Positions 29,572 to 40,050 of a DNA stretch of 64,000 nt are shown here, one piece after another. Each line of letters opens with the position of its first letter. Position 1 is the first letter of the stretch. The stretch is taken from contig NZ_JARXVH010000001.1 in assembly GCF_029892565.1 (NCBI RefSeq), positions 372,001 to 436,000 on the forward strand, in the 5' to 3' direction. Under the pieces are notes generated by a model. It was given only the letters and a program-made list of their open reading frames with translations. It did no database searches and was not told the DNA's origin. Both the position numbers and the translations under genes were made by a program. The stretch comes from Streptomyces pseudovenezuelae (GTDB lineage: Bacteria; Actinomycetota; Actinomycetes; Streptomycetales; Streptomycetaceae).

Positions 29572-31656
29572 ATGAGCACGATGAGCGCGCAGACACCGGA
29601 CAGTTTCGAATGGACCGAACTCGACCGGCGTGCCGTCGACACGGCCCGCCTGTTGGCGGCCGATGCCGTGCAGAAGGTGGGCAACGGGCACCCGGGCACC
29701 GCGATGAGCCTGGCCCCTGCCGCATACACGATCTTTCAGAAGGTGATGCGTCACGACCCGGCGGATCCGGAGTGGACCGGACGTGACCGCTTCGTTCTCT
29801 CCCCCGGCCACACCTCGCTGACGCTCTACACCCAGCTCTTCCTGGCCGGGTACGAGGTCGGGCTCGACGACCTCAAGGCCTTCCGGACCCACGGCTCGAA
29901 GACCCCCGGTCACCCGGAGTACGGGCACACCGCCGGCGTCGAGACCACCACGGGACCGCTCGGCCAGGGCGTCGCCAACGCGGTCGGCATGGCGATGGCC
30001 GCCCGCTACGAGCGCGGCCTGTTCGACCCCGAGGCCCCCGAGGGCACCTCCCCCTTCGACCACACCATCTGGGCGATCGTCTCCGACGGCGACCTGGAGG
30101 AGGGCGTCTCCGCCGAGGCCTCCTCCATGGCGGGCCACCAGAAGCTCGGCAACCTGGTCTTCCTCTACGACGACAACCACATCTCCATCGAGGGCGACAC
30201 CGCGACCGCGTTCTCCGAGGACGTGCTGGGCCGCTACGAGGCCTACGGCTGGCACGTCCAGCGGATCGAGCCGGCGCTCGGCGGCGACATCGACGTAGCC
30301 GCCCTGTACGCGGCGCTGAAGGCCGCGGAGGCCGAGACCGAGCGGCCCTCGATCATCGCGATGCGCACGATCATCGCCTGGCCCGCCCCGAACGCGCAGA
30401 ACACCGAGGCCTCCCACGGCTCCGCGCTCGGCGTCGACGAGGTGGCCGCGACCAAGCGGCTGCTGGGCTTCGACCCGGAGCGGTCCTTCGAGGTCGCCGA
30501 CGACGTCCTCGCCCACACCCGCACCGCCCTGGACCGCGGCGCGGAGGCGCACGCGGCCTGGGACAAGCAGCTCGACAAGTGGCGCGGCGCCGACGCGGAG
30601 CGGGCGGCCCTGTTCGACCGGATCGTCGCCGGTCAGCTGCCCGAGGGCTGGCAGGACGTCCTGCCGGTCTTCGAGGAGGGCGCTTCCGTCGCGACCCGCG
30701 CCGCCTCCGGCAAGGTGCTCCAGGCGCTGGGCGGGGTACTGCCCGAGCTGTGGGGCGGCTCCGCCGACCTGGCCGGCTCGAACAACACCACCATCGACAA
30801 GACGTCGTCCTTCCTGCCCGAGGGCAACCCGCTGCCGGGGGCCGACCCGTACGGCCGTACGATCCACTTCGGCATCCGCGAGTTCTCCATGGCGGCCGAG
30901 ATGAACGGCATCGCGCTGCACGGCAACACCCGTATCTACGGCGGCACCTTCCTGGTGTTCTCCGACTACATGCGCAACGCCGTCCGCATGGCCGCGCTGA
31001 TGCAGCTCCCGGTGACGTACGTGTGGACGCACGACTCCGTCGGTCTCGGCGAGGACGGGCCGACCCACCAGCCGGTCGAGCACCTCGCCTCGCTGCGCGC
31101 CATCCCGGGTCTGAACGTGGTCCGGCCCGCCGACGCCAACGAGACCGCGATCGCCTGGGCCGAGATCCTCAAGCGGCACGCCACCGACCCCGCCCCGCAC
31201 GGCCTCGCCCTCACCCGGCAGGGCGTGCCGGTGTACGCGCCCGACCCGGACGCGGCCAAGGGCGGTTACGTCCTGCGCGAGTCCTCCAAGGACACCCCGG
31301 ACGTGATCCTCATCGCCACCGGCTCCGAGGTCCACCTCGCGGTCGAGGCGCGTGAGCAGCTGGAGGCGGAGGGGATCGGCACGCGCGTGGTGTCGATGCC
31401 GTCCGTGGAGTGGTTCGAGGAGCAGCCGCGCGAGTACCGCGAGCGGATCCTGCCGCCGGCCGTGAAGGCCCGTGTCGCCGTCGAGGCGGGTGTGGGTCTC
31501 ACGTGGTACCGGTTCGTAGGTGACGCAGGACGCATCGTCTCTCTTGAGCACTTCGGCGCCTCCGCCGATGCAAAGACCCTTTTCGCCGAGTTCGGTTTCA
31601 CCCCGGAGAACGTCGCCGCAGTCGCCCGGGAATCCGTGGCCGCCGCGCGCGGTTGA
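29572..31656 (+). CDS. tkt: Transketolase
   Basis: A 694-residue thiamine-diphosphate enzyme moving two-carbon units between pentose-phosphate sugars. The N-terminus ([28 protein letters not shown]), the diphosphate motif ([33 protein letters not shown]) and the transketolase signature ([20 protein letters not shown]) are complete. I use ATG 29572; a TTG six bases earlier has better spacing from GAGG, and an ATG at 29581 is also possible. It heads a seven-gene pentose-phosphate operon. A second tkt copy is usual in Streptomyces, so this may be the regulated paralogue. Confidence 0.96.
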   Translation: MSTMSAQTPDSFEWTELDRRAVDTARLLAADAVQKVGNGHPGTAMSLAPAAYTIFQKVMRHDPADPEWTGRDRFVLSPGHTSLTLYTQLFLAGYEVGLDDLKAFRTHGSKTPGHPEYGHTAGVETTTGPLGQGVANAVGMAMAARYERGLFDPEAPEGTSPFDHTIWAIVSDGDLEEGVSAEASSMAGHQKLGNLVFLYDDNHISIEGDTATAFSEDVLGRYEAYGWHVQRIEPALGGDIDVAALYAALKAAEAETERPSIIAMRTIIAWPAPNAQNTEASHGSALGVDEVAATKRLLGFDPERSFEVADDVLAHTRTALDRGAEAHAAWDKQLDKWRGADAERAALFDRIVAGQLPEGWQDVLPVFEEGASVATRAASGKVLQALGGVLPELWGGSADLAGSNNTTIDKTSSFLPEGNPLPGADPYGRTIHFGIREFSMAAEMNGIALHGNTRIYGGTFLVFSDYMRNAVRMAALMQLPVTYVWTHDSVGLGEDGPTHQPVEHLASLRAIPGLNVVRPADANETAIAWAEILKRHATDPAPHGLALTRQGVPVYAPDPDAAKGGYVLRESSKDTPDVILIATGSEVHLAVEAREQLEAEGIGTRVVSMPSVEWFEEQPREYRERILPPAVKARVAVEAGVGLTWYRFVGDAGRIVSLEHFGASADAKTLFAEFGFTPENVAAVARESVAAARG

Positions 31657-31684
31657 TCCGTTCGCCAGAAAGAAGATGATCGCT

Positions 31685-32821
31685 GTGACCGATGCAACCG
31701 CGTCCGCGGACAACCTCAAGCGCCTGTCCGACGAGGGCGTTTCCATCTGGCTGGACGACCTGTCGCGCAAGCGGATCGAGTCCGGCAACCTGGCCGAACT
31801 CGTCGCCGGACAGCACGTCGTGGGCGTCACCACGAACCCCTCGATCTTCCAGGCCGCCATCGGCACGGGCGAGGGATACCAGGAGCAGCTCGCCGACCTC
31901 GCCGTCCGCGGTGTCACGGTCGACGAGGCCGTGCGGATGATGACCACCGCCGACGTCCGCGCCGCCGCCGACGTGCTGCGTCCCGTGTACGACGCCACCG
32001 GCGGCCGGGACGGCCGGGTCTCCATCGAGGTCGACCCCCGTCTGGCCCACGAGACGGCGGCCACCATCGCCGAGGCCAAGCAGCTGTCCTGGCTGGTCGA
32101 CCGTCCCAACGTCATGATCAAGATCCCGGCGACCAAGGCGGGCCTGCCCGCGATCACCGAGGTCATCGGCCTCGGGATCAGCGTCAACGTCACGCTGATC
32201 TTCTCGCTGGAGCGCTACCGCGAGGTCATGGACGCCTACCTGGCCGGTCTGGAGAAGGCCGCCGCGAAGGGCCTCGACCTCGCCGCCATCCACTCCGTGG
32301 CCTCCTTCTTCGTCTCCCGCGTGGACTCCGAGATCGACAAGCGCCTGACCGTCCTGGGCACGGATGAGGCCCTCGCTCTCAAGGGCCGGGCGGCGCTGGC
32401 CAACGCGCGCCTGGCCTACGAGGCGTACGAAGATGTATTCGGGGGCGGTCGCTGGACCGCTCTCTCCGGCGCGAGGGCCAACAAGCAGCGTCCGCTGTGG
32501 GCCTCGACCGGGGTGAAGGACCCGGCGTACAAGGACACCCTGTACGTGGACGAGCTGGTCGCGCCGGGCACCGTCAACACGATGCCGGAGGGCACCTTGA
32601 AGGCGACGGCGGACCACGGCGTGATCACCGGTGACACGGTCACCGGCGGCTACGCCCAGGCACGCGCCGATCTCGCGGCCGTCGAGCGGCTCGGGATCTC
32701 GTACGAGGAGGTCGTCAAGCAGCTGGAGGACGAGGGCGTGGCCAAGTTCGAGGCGGCCTGGCAGGACCTGCTGGACGCCGTGACGAAGTCCCTGAACAGC
32801 GAAGGGGTCGACGGGGAATGA
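31685..32821 (+). CDS. tal: Transaldolase
   Basis: About 378 residues of the long actinobacterial transaldolase type. [15 protein letters not shown] is the substrate loop and [17 protein letters not shown] carries the Schiff-base lysine. It exchanges dihydroxyacetone units in the non-oxidative pentose-phosphate branch. I prefer GTG 31685 ([18 protein letters not shown]), with AGAAG nine bases upstream; ATG 31676 would add three residues. It follows tkt by 28 bp and overlaps zwf by ATGA. Confidence 0.95.
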   Translation: MTDATASADNLKRLSDEGVSIWLDDLSRKRIESGNLAELVAGQHVVGVTTNPSIFQAAIGTGEGYQEQLADLAVRGVTVDEAVRMMTTADVRAAADVLRPVYDATGGRDGRVSIEVDPRLAHETAATIAEAKQLSWLVDRPNVMIKIPATKAGLPAITEVIGLGISVNVTLIFSLERYREVMDAYLAGLEKAAAKGLDLAAIHSVASFFVSRVDSEIDKRLTVLGTDEALALKGRAALANARLAYEAYEDVFGGGRWTALSGARANKQRPLWASTGVKDPAYKDTLYVDELVAPGTVNTMPEGTLKATADHGVITGDTVTGGYAQARADLAAVERLGISYEEVVKQLEDEGVAKFEAAWQDLLDAVTKSLNSEGVDGE

Positions 32822-34359
32822 CCGAGAGTCCTGCCATCGACTGGGCGAACCCGCTGCGCGACGCGCGCGACCGGCGGCTGCCCACCATCGCCGGCCCGTC
32901 CGGCCTTGTCATCTTCGGCGTCACCGGCGACCTGTCCCGCAAGAAGCTGATGCCGGCCGTCTACGACCTCGCCAACCGCGGCATGCTGCCGCCGGGCTTC
33001 TCCCTGGTCGGGTTCGCCCGCCGGGACTGGGAGGACGAGGACTTCGCGCAGATCGTGCACGACTCCGTGCGCGAGCACTCCCGCACCCCGTTCCGCGAGG
33101 AGGTGTGGCAGCAGCTCGCCGAGGGGATGCGGTTCATCCCGGGCGACTTCGACGACGACACGGCGTTCAAGCAGCTCAAGTCGGCCGTCGAGGAGCTGGA
33201 CGCCTCCCGGGGCACCGGGGGCAACTTCGCCTTCTACCTCTCCGTACCGCCGAAGTTCTTCCCCAAGGTCGTCAAGCAGCTGAAGAAGCACGGGCTGGCG
33301 AACGCGGCGGAGGGCTCCTGGCGGCGGGCGGTCATCGAGAAGCCGTTCGGCCGCGACCTGGCGAGCGCGCGGGACCTGAACGCGCTCGTGCACGACGTGT
33401 TCGAGCCGGACCAGGTGTTCCGCATCGACCACTACCTGGGCAAGGAGACGGTCCAGAACATCCTGGCGCTGCGCTTCGCCAACCAGATGTACGAGCCGAT
33501 CTGGAACCGGTCCTACGTCGACCACATCCAGATCACCATGGCCGAGGACATCGGCATCGGCGGCCGGGCCGGCTACTACGACGGCATCGGCGCCGCCCGT
33601 GACGTCATCCAGAACCACCTGCTCCAGCTGATGGCGCTCACGGCCATGGAGGAGCCCATCGCCTTCGATGCCGAGTCGCTGCTCACCGAGAAGCTCAAGG
33701 TGCTCAAGCAGGTGCGGCTGCCGGAGGAGCTGGGCGAGCACACGGTGCTGGCGCAGTACGCGACCGGCTGGCAGGGCGGCGAGAAGGTGCCCGGCTACCT
33801 CCAGGAGGACGGCATCGACTCCCAGTCGAAGACCGACACCTACGCGGCCGTCAAGCTGGAGGTGGACAACCGCCGCTGGGCGGGCATCCCCTTCTACCTG
33901 CGCACCGGCAAGCGCCTGGGCCGCCGGGTCACCGAGATCGCGGTCGTCTTCAAGGTGGCCCCGCACTCCCCCTTCGACTCCACCGCCACCGAGGAACTGG
34001 GCGCGAACGCGATCGTGATCCGGGTCCAGCCGGACGAGGGCATGACGGTCCGGTTCGGTTCCAAGGTGCCGGGTACCTCGATGGAGATCCGGGACGTGTC
34101 GATGGACTTCGCGTACGGCGAGTCCTTCACGGAGTCCAGCCCGGAGGCGTACGAGCGGCTCATCCTTGACGTGCTGCTGGGTGACGCCAACCTGTTCCCG
34201 CGTCACCAGGAAGTGGAAGAGTCCTGGAAGATCCTCGACCCGATCGAGGAGTACTGGGCGAAGCAGGGTAAACCCGCTCAGTACCCCTCGGGCAGCTGGG
34301 GGCCGAAGGAAGCCGACGAGATGCTCGCACGAGATGGACGGAGCTGGCGCAGGCCATGA
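32818..34359 (+). CDS. zwf: Glucose-6-phosphate 1-dehydrogenase
   Basis: 513 residues. The cofactor motif is [19 protein letters not shown] and the active site is [14 protein letters not shown], with the catalytic His in the DHYLGK segment; EKPFGRDL and the C-terminal domain are complete. It makes 6-phosphogluconolactone and NADPH, the entry step of the pathway. The start overlaps tal and the stop overlaps opcA, both by ATGA, so tal, zwf and opcA are tightly coupled. No 6-phosphogluconolactonase gene is seen in the operon. Confidence 0.97.
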   Translation: MTESPAIDWANPLRDARDRRLPTIAGPSGLVIFGVTGDLSRKKLMPAVYDLANRGMLPPGFSLVGFARRDWEDEDFAQIVHDSVREHSRTPFREEVWQQLAEGMRFIPGDFDDDTAFKQLKSAVEELDASRGTGGNFAFYLSVPPKFFPKVVKQLKKHGLANAAEGSWRRAVIEKPFGRDLASARDLNALVHDVFEPDQVFRIDHYLGKETVQNILALRFANQMYEPIWNRSYVDHIQITMAEDIGIGGRAGYYDGIGAARDVIQNHLLQLMALTAMEEPIAFDAESLLTEKLKVLKQVRLPEELGEHTVLAQYATGWQGGEKVPGYLQEDGIDSQSKTDTYAAVKLEVDNRRWAGIPFYLRTGKRLGRRVTEIAVVFKVAPHSPFDSTATEELGANAIVIRVQPDEGMTVRFGSKVPGTSMEIRDVSMDFAYGESFTESSPEAYERLILDVLLGDANLFPRHQEVEESWKILDPIEEYWAKQGKPAQYPSGSWGPKEADEMLARDGRSWRRP

Positions 34360-35291
34360 AGATCGACCTGACCGACACCACGGCAAGCAAGATCAACAAG
34401 GCGCTGGTGCAGGGTCGCCGCGCCATCGGCACACCTGCCGTGGGCATGGTCCTGACGATGGTCATCGTCACGGACGAGGAGAACGCCTACGACGCGATCA
34501 AGGCGGCCGAGGAGGCCTCGCACGAGCACCCCTCGCGCACCCTGGTCGTCATCAAGCGGCTCGCCCGCTCGCCCCGCGACCGTACGACGTCCCGGCTGGA
34601 CGCCGAGGTCCGGGTGGGCGCGGACGCGGGCACCGGCGAGACGGTGATCCTGCGCACCTACGGCGAGGTGTCCGACCACGCCGACTCGGTCGTCCTGCCG
34701 CTGCTGCTGCCGGACGCCCCGGTGGTCGTGTGGTGGCCGGCGGACGCGCCCGAGGTGCCCGCCAAGGACCCGCTGGGTGCCCTGGCGCAGCGCCGGATCA
34801 CCGACCTGTACGCGGTCGAGCGGCCGCTGGAGGCCATGGCCGGCCGGGCTCGCGCCTACACGCCGGGCGACACGGACCTGGCCTGGACCCGGCTGACGCC
34901 GTGGCGCTCGATGCTGGCGGCGGCCCTGGACCAGGCCCGGGTGCCGATCATCTCGGCGGCCGTGGAGAGCGAGGCGGACAACCCGGCGGCCGAGCTGCTC
35001 GCCCGCTGGCTGGAGGCCCGCCTGAAGGTGAACGTCGACCGGGTCGAGAGCGCCGGACCGGTGGTCACGGCCGTGCGCCTGGGCACCGCGAACGGCGAGA
35101 TCGTCATCGACCGACCCGAGGGCCCGCTGGCCACGCTGACCCTGCCGGACCAGCCGCCGCGCACCCTCGCCCTGAAGGTACGCCCCACCTCCGAACTCAT
35201 CGCCGAGGAGCTCAGGCGCCTCGACGCCGACGAGATGTACGCCATCGCCCTGCGCGGCGAGGCCACCAAGGAGACCCCTTCTCATGTCTGA
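34356..35291 (+). CDS. opcA: Glucose-6-phosphate dehydrogenase assembly protein OpcA
   Basis: A 311-residue cytoplasmic protein of the OpcA family ([68 protein letters not shown]). OpcA is needed for full assembly and redox response of G6PDH in cyanobacteria and actinobacteria. It is always found next to zwf, as here. It overlaps zwf by 4 bp and pgi by 8 bp. Confidence 0.95.
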   Translation: MKIDLTDTTASKINKALVQGRRAIGTPAVGMVLTMVIVTDEENAYDAIKAAEEASHEHPSRTLVVIKRLARSPRDRTTSRLDAEVRVGADAGTGETVILRTYGEVSDHADSVVLPLLLPDAPVVVWWPADAPEVPAKDPLGALAQRRITDLYAVERPLEAMAGRARAYTPGDTDLAWTRLTPWRSMLAAALDQARVPIISAAVESEADNPAAELLARWLEARLKVNVDRVESAGPVVTAVRLGTANGEIVIDRPEGPLATLTLPDQPPRTLALKVRPTSELIAEELRRLDADEMYAIALRGEATKETPSHV

Positions 35292-36930
35292 CTCCCCGAC
35301 GCTCGACCGGCGCCCCGAGTGGGCGGCCCTGGAGGACCACCGCGCCCAGGGACAGCCGCAGCTGCGTGAGCTGTTCGCCGCGGACCCCGGACGTGCCGAG
35401 CGGTACGTCGTGCGCGTGGGCGACCTGCGCATCGACTACTCCAAGCACCTGATCAACGACGAGACGCTGGCCCTGCTCCAGGAACTGGCCACCGCCACCG
35501 ACGTGTTCGGCCTGCGCGACGCCATGTTCCGCGGCGAGCACATCAACGCCACCGAGGACCGCGCCGTGCTGCACACCGCGCTGCGCGCCGCGCGTGACGC
35601 GGTGATCGAGGTCGACGGCGAGAACGTCGTCCCGGCCGTGCACGCCGTCCTCGACCGGATGAGCGCCTTCGCGAACCGGGTCCGCTCGGGCGAGTGGACC
35701 GGCCACACCGGCAGGCGCATCAAGAACGTGGTCAACATCGGCATCGGCGGCTCCGACCTGGGCCCCGCGATGGCGTACGAGGCCCTGCGGGCGTTCACCG
35801 CACGGGAGTTGACGGTCCGCTTCGTGTCGAACGTGGACGGCGCCGACCTCCACGAGGCGACCCGCGACCTGGACCCGGCGGAGACGCTGTTCATCGTCGC
35901 GTCCAAGACGTTCACCACGATCGAGACCATCACCAACGCCACGTCGGCCCGTTCCTGGCTGCTCGAAGGCCTCGGCGGGGACGACAAGGCGGTGGCCAAG
36001 CACTTCGTGGCGCTGTCCACGAACGCCGGCAAGGTCACCGAGTTCGGCATCGACACAGACAACATGTTCGGGTTCTGGGACTGGGTCGGCGGGCGTTACT
36101 CGTTCGACTCCGCGATCGGCCTCTCGCTGATGATCGCCGTCGGCCCGGACCGCTTCCTGGAGATGCTCGACGGCTTCCGGATCGTCGACGACCACTTCCG
36201 CACCGCGTCCGCCGAGTCCAACGCCCCGCTGCTCCTTGGCCTGTTGGGTGTCTGGTACGGCAACTTCCACGACGCCCAGTCGCACGCGGTGCTGCCCTAC
36301 AGCCACTACCTCTCCAAGTTCACCGCGTATCTCCAGCAGCTCGACATGGAGTCCAACGGCAAGTCGGTGCAGCGCGACGGCCGCCCGGTGGAGTGGCAGA
36401 CAGGCCCCGTGGTGTGGGGCACGCCCGGCACCAACGGGCAGCACGCGTACTACCAGTTGATCCACCAGGGCACGAAGCTGATCCCGGCGGACTTCATCGG
36501 CTTCGCCCGGCCCGTGGCCGAGCTGAGCGACGAACTCAGGGCGCAGCACGACCTGTTGATGGCGAACTTCTTCGCGCAGACACAGGCGCTGGCCTTCGGC
36601 AAGACGCCGGACGAGGTGCGTGCGGAGGGGGTGCCCGAGGAGCTGGTGCCGCACAAGACGTTCAAGGGCAACCACCCGACCACGACGATCCTGGCCCGCG
36701 AGCTGACTCCGTCGGTGCTCGGCCAGCTGATCGCCCTCTACGAGCACAAGGTGTTCGTGCAGGGCGCGGTGTGGAACATCAACTCCTTCGACCAGTGGGG
36801 CGTGGAGCTCGGCAAGGTCCTCGCCAAGCGCGTCGAACCCGCCCTGACCGAGGGCGCGGACGTCCCCGGCCTCGACCCCTCCACCACCGCTCTCGTGGCC
36901 GCCTACCGCGAGCTCAAGGAAGTGAACTGA
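35284..36930 (+). CDS. pgi: Glucose-6-phosphate isomerase
   Basis: 548 residues with all family signatures: [57 protein letters not shown] and the C-terminal [22 protein letters not shown] carrying the catalytic Lys. It interconverts glucose-6-P and fructose-6-P, so within this operon it can recycle fructose-6-P from the non-oxidative branch back to zwf. It overlaps opcA by 8 bp and ends one base before gnd. Confidence 0.97.
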   Translation: MSDSPTLDRRPEWAALEDHRAQGQPQLRELFAADPGRAERYVVRVGDLRIDYSKHLINDETLALLQELATATDVFGLRDAMFRGEHINATEDRAVLHTALRAARDAVIEVDGENVVPAVHAVLDRMSAFANRVRSGEWTGHTGRRIKNVVNIGIGGSDLGPAMAYEALRAFTARELTVRFVSNVDGADLHEATRDLDPAETLFIVASKTFTTIETITNATSARSWLLEGLGGDDKAVAKHFVALSTNAGKVTEFGIDTDNMFGFWDWVGGRYSFDSAIGLSLMIAVGPDRFLEMLDGFRIVDDHFRTASAESNAPLLLGLLGVWYGNFHDAQSHAVLPYSHYLSKFTAYLQQLDMESNGKSVQRDGRPVEWQTGPVVWGTPGTNGQHAYYQLIHQGTKLIPADFIGFARPVAELSDELRAQHDLLMANFFAQTQALAFGKTPDEVRAEGVPEELVPHKTFKGNHPTTTILARELTPSVLGQLIALYEHKVFVQGAVWNINSFDQWGVELGKVLAKRVEPALTEGADVPGLDPSTTALVAAYRELKEVN

Positions 36931-36931
36931 C

Positions 36932-37816
36932 ATGGCAACGATGCAGCTCGGTCTGATCGGTCTCGGCAAGATGGGCGGCAACATGCGCGAGCGCATCCGC
37001 CGCGCCGGCCACACCGTCGTCGGCTACGACCGCAACCCCGAGGTCTCCGACGTGAGCGGCCTCGCCGAACTGGTCGAGAAGCTCGAAGCGCCCCGCACGA
37101 TCTGGGTGATGGTCCCGGCCGGCGCGGCCACCCAGTCGGTCGTCGACGAGCTCGGCGGTCTGCTGGAGGCCGGTGACGTCGTCGTGGACGGCGGCAACTC
37201 CCGCTGGACGGACGACGAGCAGCACGCCAAGGAGCTGGCGACCAAGGGCATCGGCTTTGTCGACGCCGGTGTCTCCGGAGGCGTCTGGGGCCTGGAGAAC
37301 GGCTACGCCCTGATGGTCGGCGGCGACAAGGAGTACGTCGAGCGGCTCCAGCCGATCTTCGAGGCGCTCAAGCCCGAGGGCCCGTACGGCTATGTCCACG
37401 CGGGCAAGGTGGGCGCCGGGCACTTCTCCAAGATGGTCCACAACGGCATCGAGTACGCCATGATGCAGGCCTACGCCGAGGGCTGGGAGCTGCTGGAGAA
37501 GGTCGACTCGGTGGACAACGTCCGCGAGGTCTACCGCTCCTGGCAGGACGGCACGGTCATCCGGTCCTGGCTGCTGGACCTCGCCGTGAACGCGCTCGAC
37601 AGCGACGAACACCTGGACAAGCTCAAGGGCTTCGCGCAGGACTCCGGCGAGGGCCGCTGGACCGTCGAGGCGGCCGTCGACCACGCGGTGCCGCTGCCCG
37701 CGATCACGGCTTCGCTGTTCGCGCGGTTCGCGTCCCGGCAGGACGACTCGCCGCAGATGAAGATGATCGCCGCCCTGCGCAACCAGTTCGGCGGTCACGC
37801 CGTCGAGTCGAAGTAG
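36932..37816 (+). CDS. gnd: 6-phosphogluconate dehydrogenase, decarboxylating (short YqeC-type)
   Basis: 294 residues, much shorter than the 470-residue GndA enzymes, so it belongs to the short class typical of actinobacteria. The dinucleotide motif is GLIGLGKMGGNM and the substrate motifs are DGGNSRWTDD, GVSGGVWGLENG and GHFSKMVHNGIEYAMMQAYAEGWELL. An acidic environment after beta-2 (YDRNPE) suggests NAD rather than NADP. It converts 6-phosphogluconate to ribulose-5-P and CO2. It starts one base after pgi. Confidence 0.94.
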   Translation: MATMQLGLIGLGKMGGNMRERIRRAGHTVVGYDRNPEVSDVSGLAELVEKLEAPRTIWVMVPAGAATQSVVDELGGLLEAGDVVVDGGNSRWTDDEQHAKELATKGIGFVDAGVSGGVWGLENGYALMVGGDKEYVERLQPIFEALKPEGPYGYVHAGKVGAGHFSKMVHNGIEYAMMQAYAEGWELLEKVDSVDNVREVYRSWQDGTVIRSWLLDLAVNALDSDEHLDKLKGFAQDSGEGRWTVEAAVDHAVPLPAITASLFARFASRQDDSPQMKMIAALRNQFGGHAVESK

Positions 37817-37823
37817 GCCCGCC

Positions 37824-38411
37824 GTGGGGGACCTTCTCCTGGTCCGCCACGGCGAGACGGAGTGGAGCGTGTCGGGCCAGCACACCAGCTGGACCGACCT
37901 GCCCCTCACCCAGCACGGTGAGGAGCAGGCCAAGGCGCTCGCTCCCCTCCTCTCCCGGCGGACCTTCGCTCTCGCCCTGACCAGTCCGCTCGGCCGCGCG
38001 ATACGGACCGCCGAACTCGCGGGCCTGACCGGAGCCGTACCGGACCCGGACCTGCACGAGTGGGACTACGGCGCCTACGAGGGCGTCACCACCGTCGACA
38101 TCCACCGCGCCCGCCCCGCCTGGGACCTGTGGCTGGACGGCGTCCCGCCCGGCCCGGAGGGCCACCCCGGCGAGTCCCCGGCCGAGATCGGCGCCCGCGC
38201 CGACCGCGTCCTGTCCCACGTGGACCCCGCCCTCACCGACGGCGACGTCGTCCTCGTCGCGCACGCCCACTTCCTGCGCGTCCTGACGGCCCGCCGCCTG
38301 GGCCTGCCGCCCGCGGAGGGACGACTGTTCCAGCTGGCGACGGGCACGGTCAGCCGTCTGTCGACCGAGCACGACCGACCGGTCATCGCGGAGTGGAACG
38401 CCAGAGCGTAG
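37824..38411 (+). CDS. Histidine phosphatase family protein
   Basis: 195 residues with LLLVRHGETEWSVSGQHTSWTDLPLT (catalytic RHG), RAIRTAEL, HEWDYGAYEG and the second catalytic His in VVLVAHAHFLRVL. The pattern resembles the cofactor-independent phosphoglycerate-mutase-like phosphatases. The GTG start lies 7 bp after gnd, and a strong hairpin 14 bp after the stop marks the end of the operon. It may dephosphorylate a sugar phosphate of the pathway; this is inferred from position only. Confidence 0.9.
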   Translation: MGDLLLVRHGETEWSVSGQHTSWTDLPLTQHGEEQAKALAPLLSRRTFALALTSPLGRAIRTAELAGLTGAVPDPDLHEWDYGAYEGVTTVDIHRARPAWDLWLDGVPPGPEGHPGESPAEIGARADRVLSHVDPALTDGDVVLVAHAHFLRVLTARRLGLPPAEGRLFQLATGTVSRLSTEHDRPVIAEWNARA

Positions 38412-38425
38412 GCCCTGCGCTCAAG

Positions 38426-38467
38426 AACGGCCCGGGCCGACGCGTTGGCGTCGCGGCCCGGGCCGTT
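38426..38467 (+). terminator. Strong hairpin ending the pentose-phosphate operon
   Basis: Arms of 18 and 20 bases (AACGGCCCGGGCC-GACGC and its complement with a two-base bulge) around a four-base GTTG loop, 14 bp after the phosphatase stop. No U tract, as usual in Streptomyces. Confidence 0.8.
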
Positions 38468-38549
38468 CTCGTCGCAGTCGGAGGAGGGCTCGCACCGGCC
38501 GTCGAACAGCCCTCGCCGAGCTGCGCAACTGCACGCTCGCAACGGGGTG

Positions 38550-38578
38550 TTGACAGCTCACGCGGGCCGGGTCAGAGT
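38550..38578 (+). promoter_or_regulatory. Consensus promoter giving a leaderless mRNA
   Basis: TTGACA (38550-38555), a 17-bp spacer and CAGAGT (38573-38578) form a good vegetative promoter. A start seven to nine bases after the -10 box falls on or next to the ATG at 38587. No Shine-Dalgarno sequence is present before that ATG, which agrees with leaderless translation. Confidence 0.65.
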
Positions 38579-38586
38579 CACCGCTG

Positions 38587-40050
38587 ATGGAGATCAGCGA
38601 TCTGACACCGGCCGAACTACGGGTGTGGCGGGCCTTTCCCCGGGGCGAGTCCGTGGACTTCCGCGAGTCGCCGGACGAGGACGTGTCGGCTGGCGCCGAG
38701 TGGGGACCGGAACGGACGGTCCGCGCCAAGGTGCTCAAGGCACTCCTGCTCAGCGCGCCGCAGGAGGAGGGCGAGGTCGCCGCCCTCAGACTCTCGGGCG
38801 CCCGCGTCACCGGCGTGCTGAACCTCATCTACGCCGTGGTCGAACACGCCGCGCGGCTGAGCCACTGCCACTTCGACGAGCCCCTCGACCTCTACAGCTC
38901 CCGACTCCGCCAACTCAACCTCATGGACTCGGTCTTCCCCGCCCTCACCCTCGGCAGTTCACGGGTCGACGGCCCGCTGCGGCTGACGCGTTGCCGGGTA
39001 CGAGGGCTGGTGAAGGTGGGCGGGACACAGATCTCGGGCGCGGTCTTCCTGAACGGGGCCGAGATCGACGCGCCGGACGCCACACAGCCGGCGCTCCAGC
39101 TCAACCAGTCCACCATCGGCCATGACTTCGTGGCCACGGGCCTGCGCGTGTACGGCGAGACACGGCTCAACGGGGCCTCGGTCGCCGGCAAGGTGAATCT
39201 GGAGAACGCCGAGTTCCACAACCCCGGCGGCATGGCGCTCAGCGCGGAGGCACTCGAAGCGAACGCCGACGTAAACGCCCGCAGGCTGCGCGCGTACGGT
39301 CAGATCGAACTGCGCGGCGCCCGCATAGCCGGCCGCCTCGACCTGTCCCGCTCGCACCTGTCCCACCCCGGCGGCACGGCACTGCGGGCCAGCAGCAGCG
39401 TCATCGGGGAACTGTGGCTATACGGAAGCGATCCCGTGGAGGGCCTCCTCAATCTGCGCCGCGCGCACATCGAGGTCCTGAGCTTCGGACCGGAGGTGCT
39501 GCCGGACGAGGTGCGGATCAACAACCTCAGCTTCACGACGCTCACCCCGCACCTGCCCGCCGAGCGGCGACTGCCGATGCTGGAACGGGACGGCGAGGGC
39601 TATGTCCCGTACGCCTACGAGCAGTTGACCGCCGCCTACCGGCGCATCGGCGACGACCGGGCGGCCCGCGAGGTCCAACTCGCCAAACAGCTCCGCCACC
39701 GCGCCACACTCCCCTGGTACGGCCGCGCCTGGGGCCACCTCCAGGAAGTCACCGTCGGCTACGGCTTCCGCCCCCTGCGCGCGATGATCTGGCTGCTCTC
39801 CCTGCTCGCCACGGGCTCGATCGCGTACGCCCTCCACAACCCGCCCGCGCTGAAGCCGTCCGAAGCCCCGCCCTTCAACGCGGTGTTCTTCACGCTCGAC
39901 CTGCTCCTCCCGGTGATCTCCTTCGGCCAGGAGGGCGCCTTCGCCCCGCACGGCGGCTACCAGGCGCTGTCCTACGTCCTCATCATCACCGGCTGGATCC
40001 TCGCCACGACGGTCATCGCGGGCGTGACCAGGAGCGTCAGCCGCCAGTGA
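38587..40050 (+). CDS. Membrane protein with beta-helix-like repeats and a C-terminal channel-like region
   Basis: 487 residues. Positions about 60-320 show irregular repeats such as LRLSGARVTGVLNL, LTLGSSRVDGPLRL, TQISGAVFLNGAEI, ASVAGKVNLENAEF and ARIAGRLDLSRSHL, spaced about 20-25 residues apart, as in bactofilin/pentapeptide-like right-handed beta-helices. The last 110 residues hold two or three membrane segments with FFTLDLLLPVISFGQEGAF, reminiscent of a pore loop of two-helix ion channels. Similar Streptomyces proteins are often annotated 'membrane-associated oxidoreductase', which nothing here supports. The 3' end overlaps the convergent dehydratase gene by 14 bp. Confidence 0.8.
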   Translation: MEISDLTPAELRVWRAFPRGESVDFRESPDEDVSAGAEWGPERTVRAKVLKALLLSAPQEEGEVAALRLSGARVTGVLNLIYAVVEHAARLSHCHFDEPLDLYSSRLRQLNLMDSVFPALTLGSSRVDGPLRLTRCRVRGLVKVGGTQISGAVFLNGAEIDAPDATQPALQLNQSTIGHDFVATGLRVYGETRLNGASVAGKVNLENAEFHNPGGMALSAEALEANADVNARRLRAYGQIELRGARIAGRLDLSRSHLSHPGGTALRASSSVIGELWLYGSDPVEGLLNLRRAHIEVLSFGPEVLPDEVRINNLSFTTLTPHLPAERRLPMLERDGEGYVPYAYEQLTAAYRRIGDDRAAREVQLAKQLRHRATLPWYGRAWGHLQEVTVGYGFRPLRAMIWLLSLLATGSIAYALHNPPALKPSEAPPFNAVFFTLDLLLPVISFGQEGAFAPHGGYQALSYVLIITGWILATTVIAGVTRSVSRQ

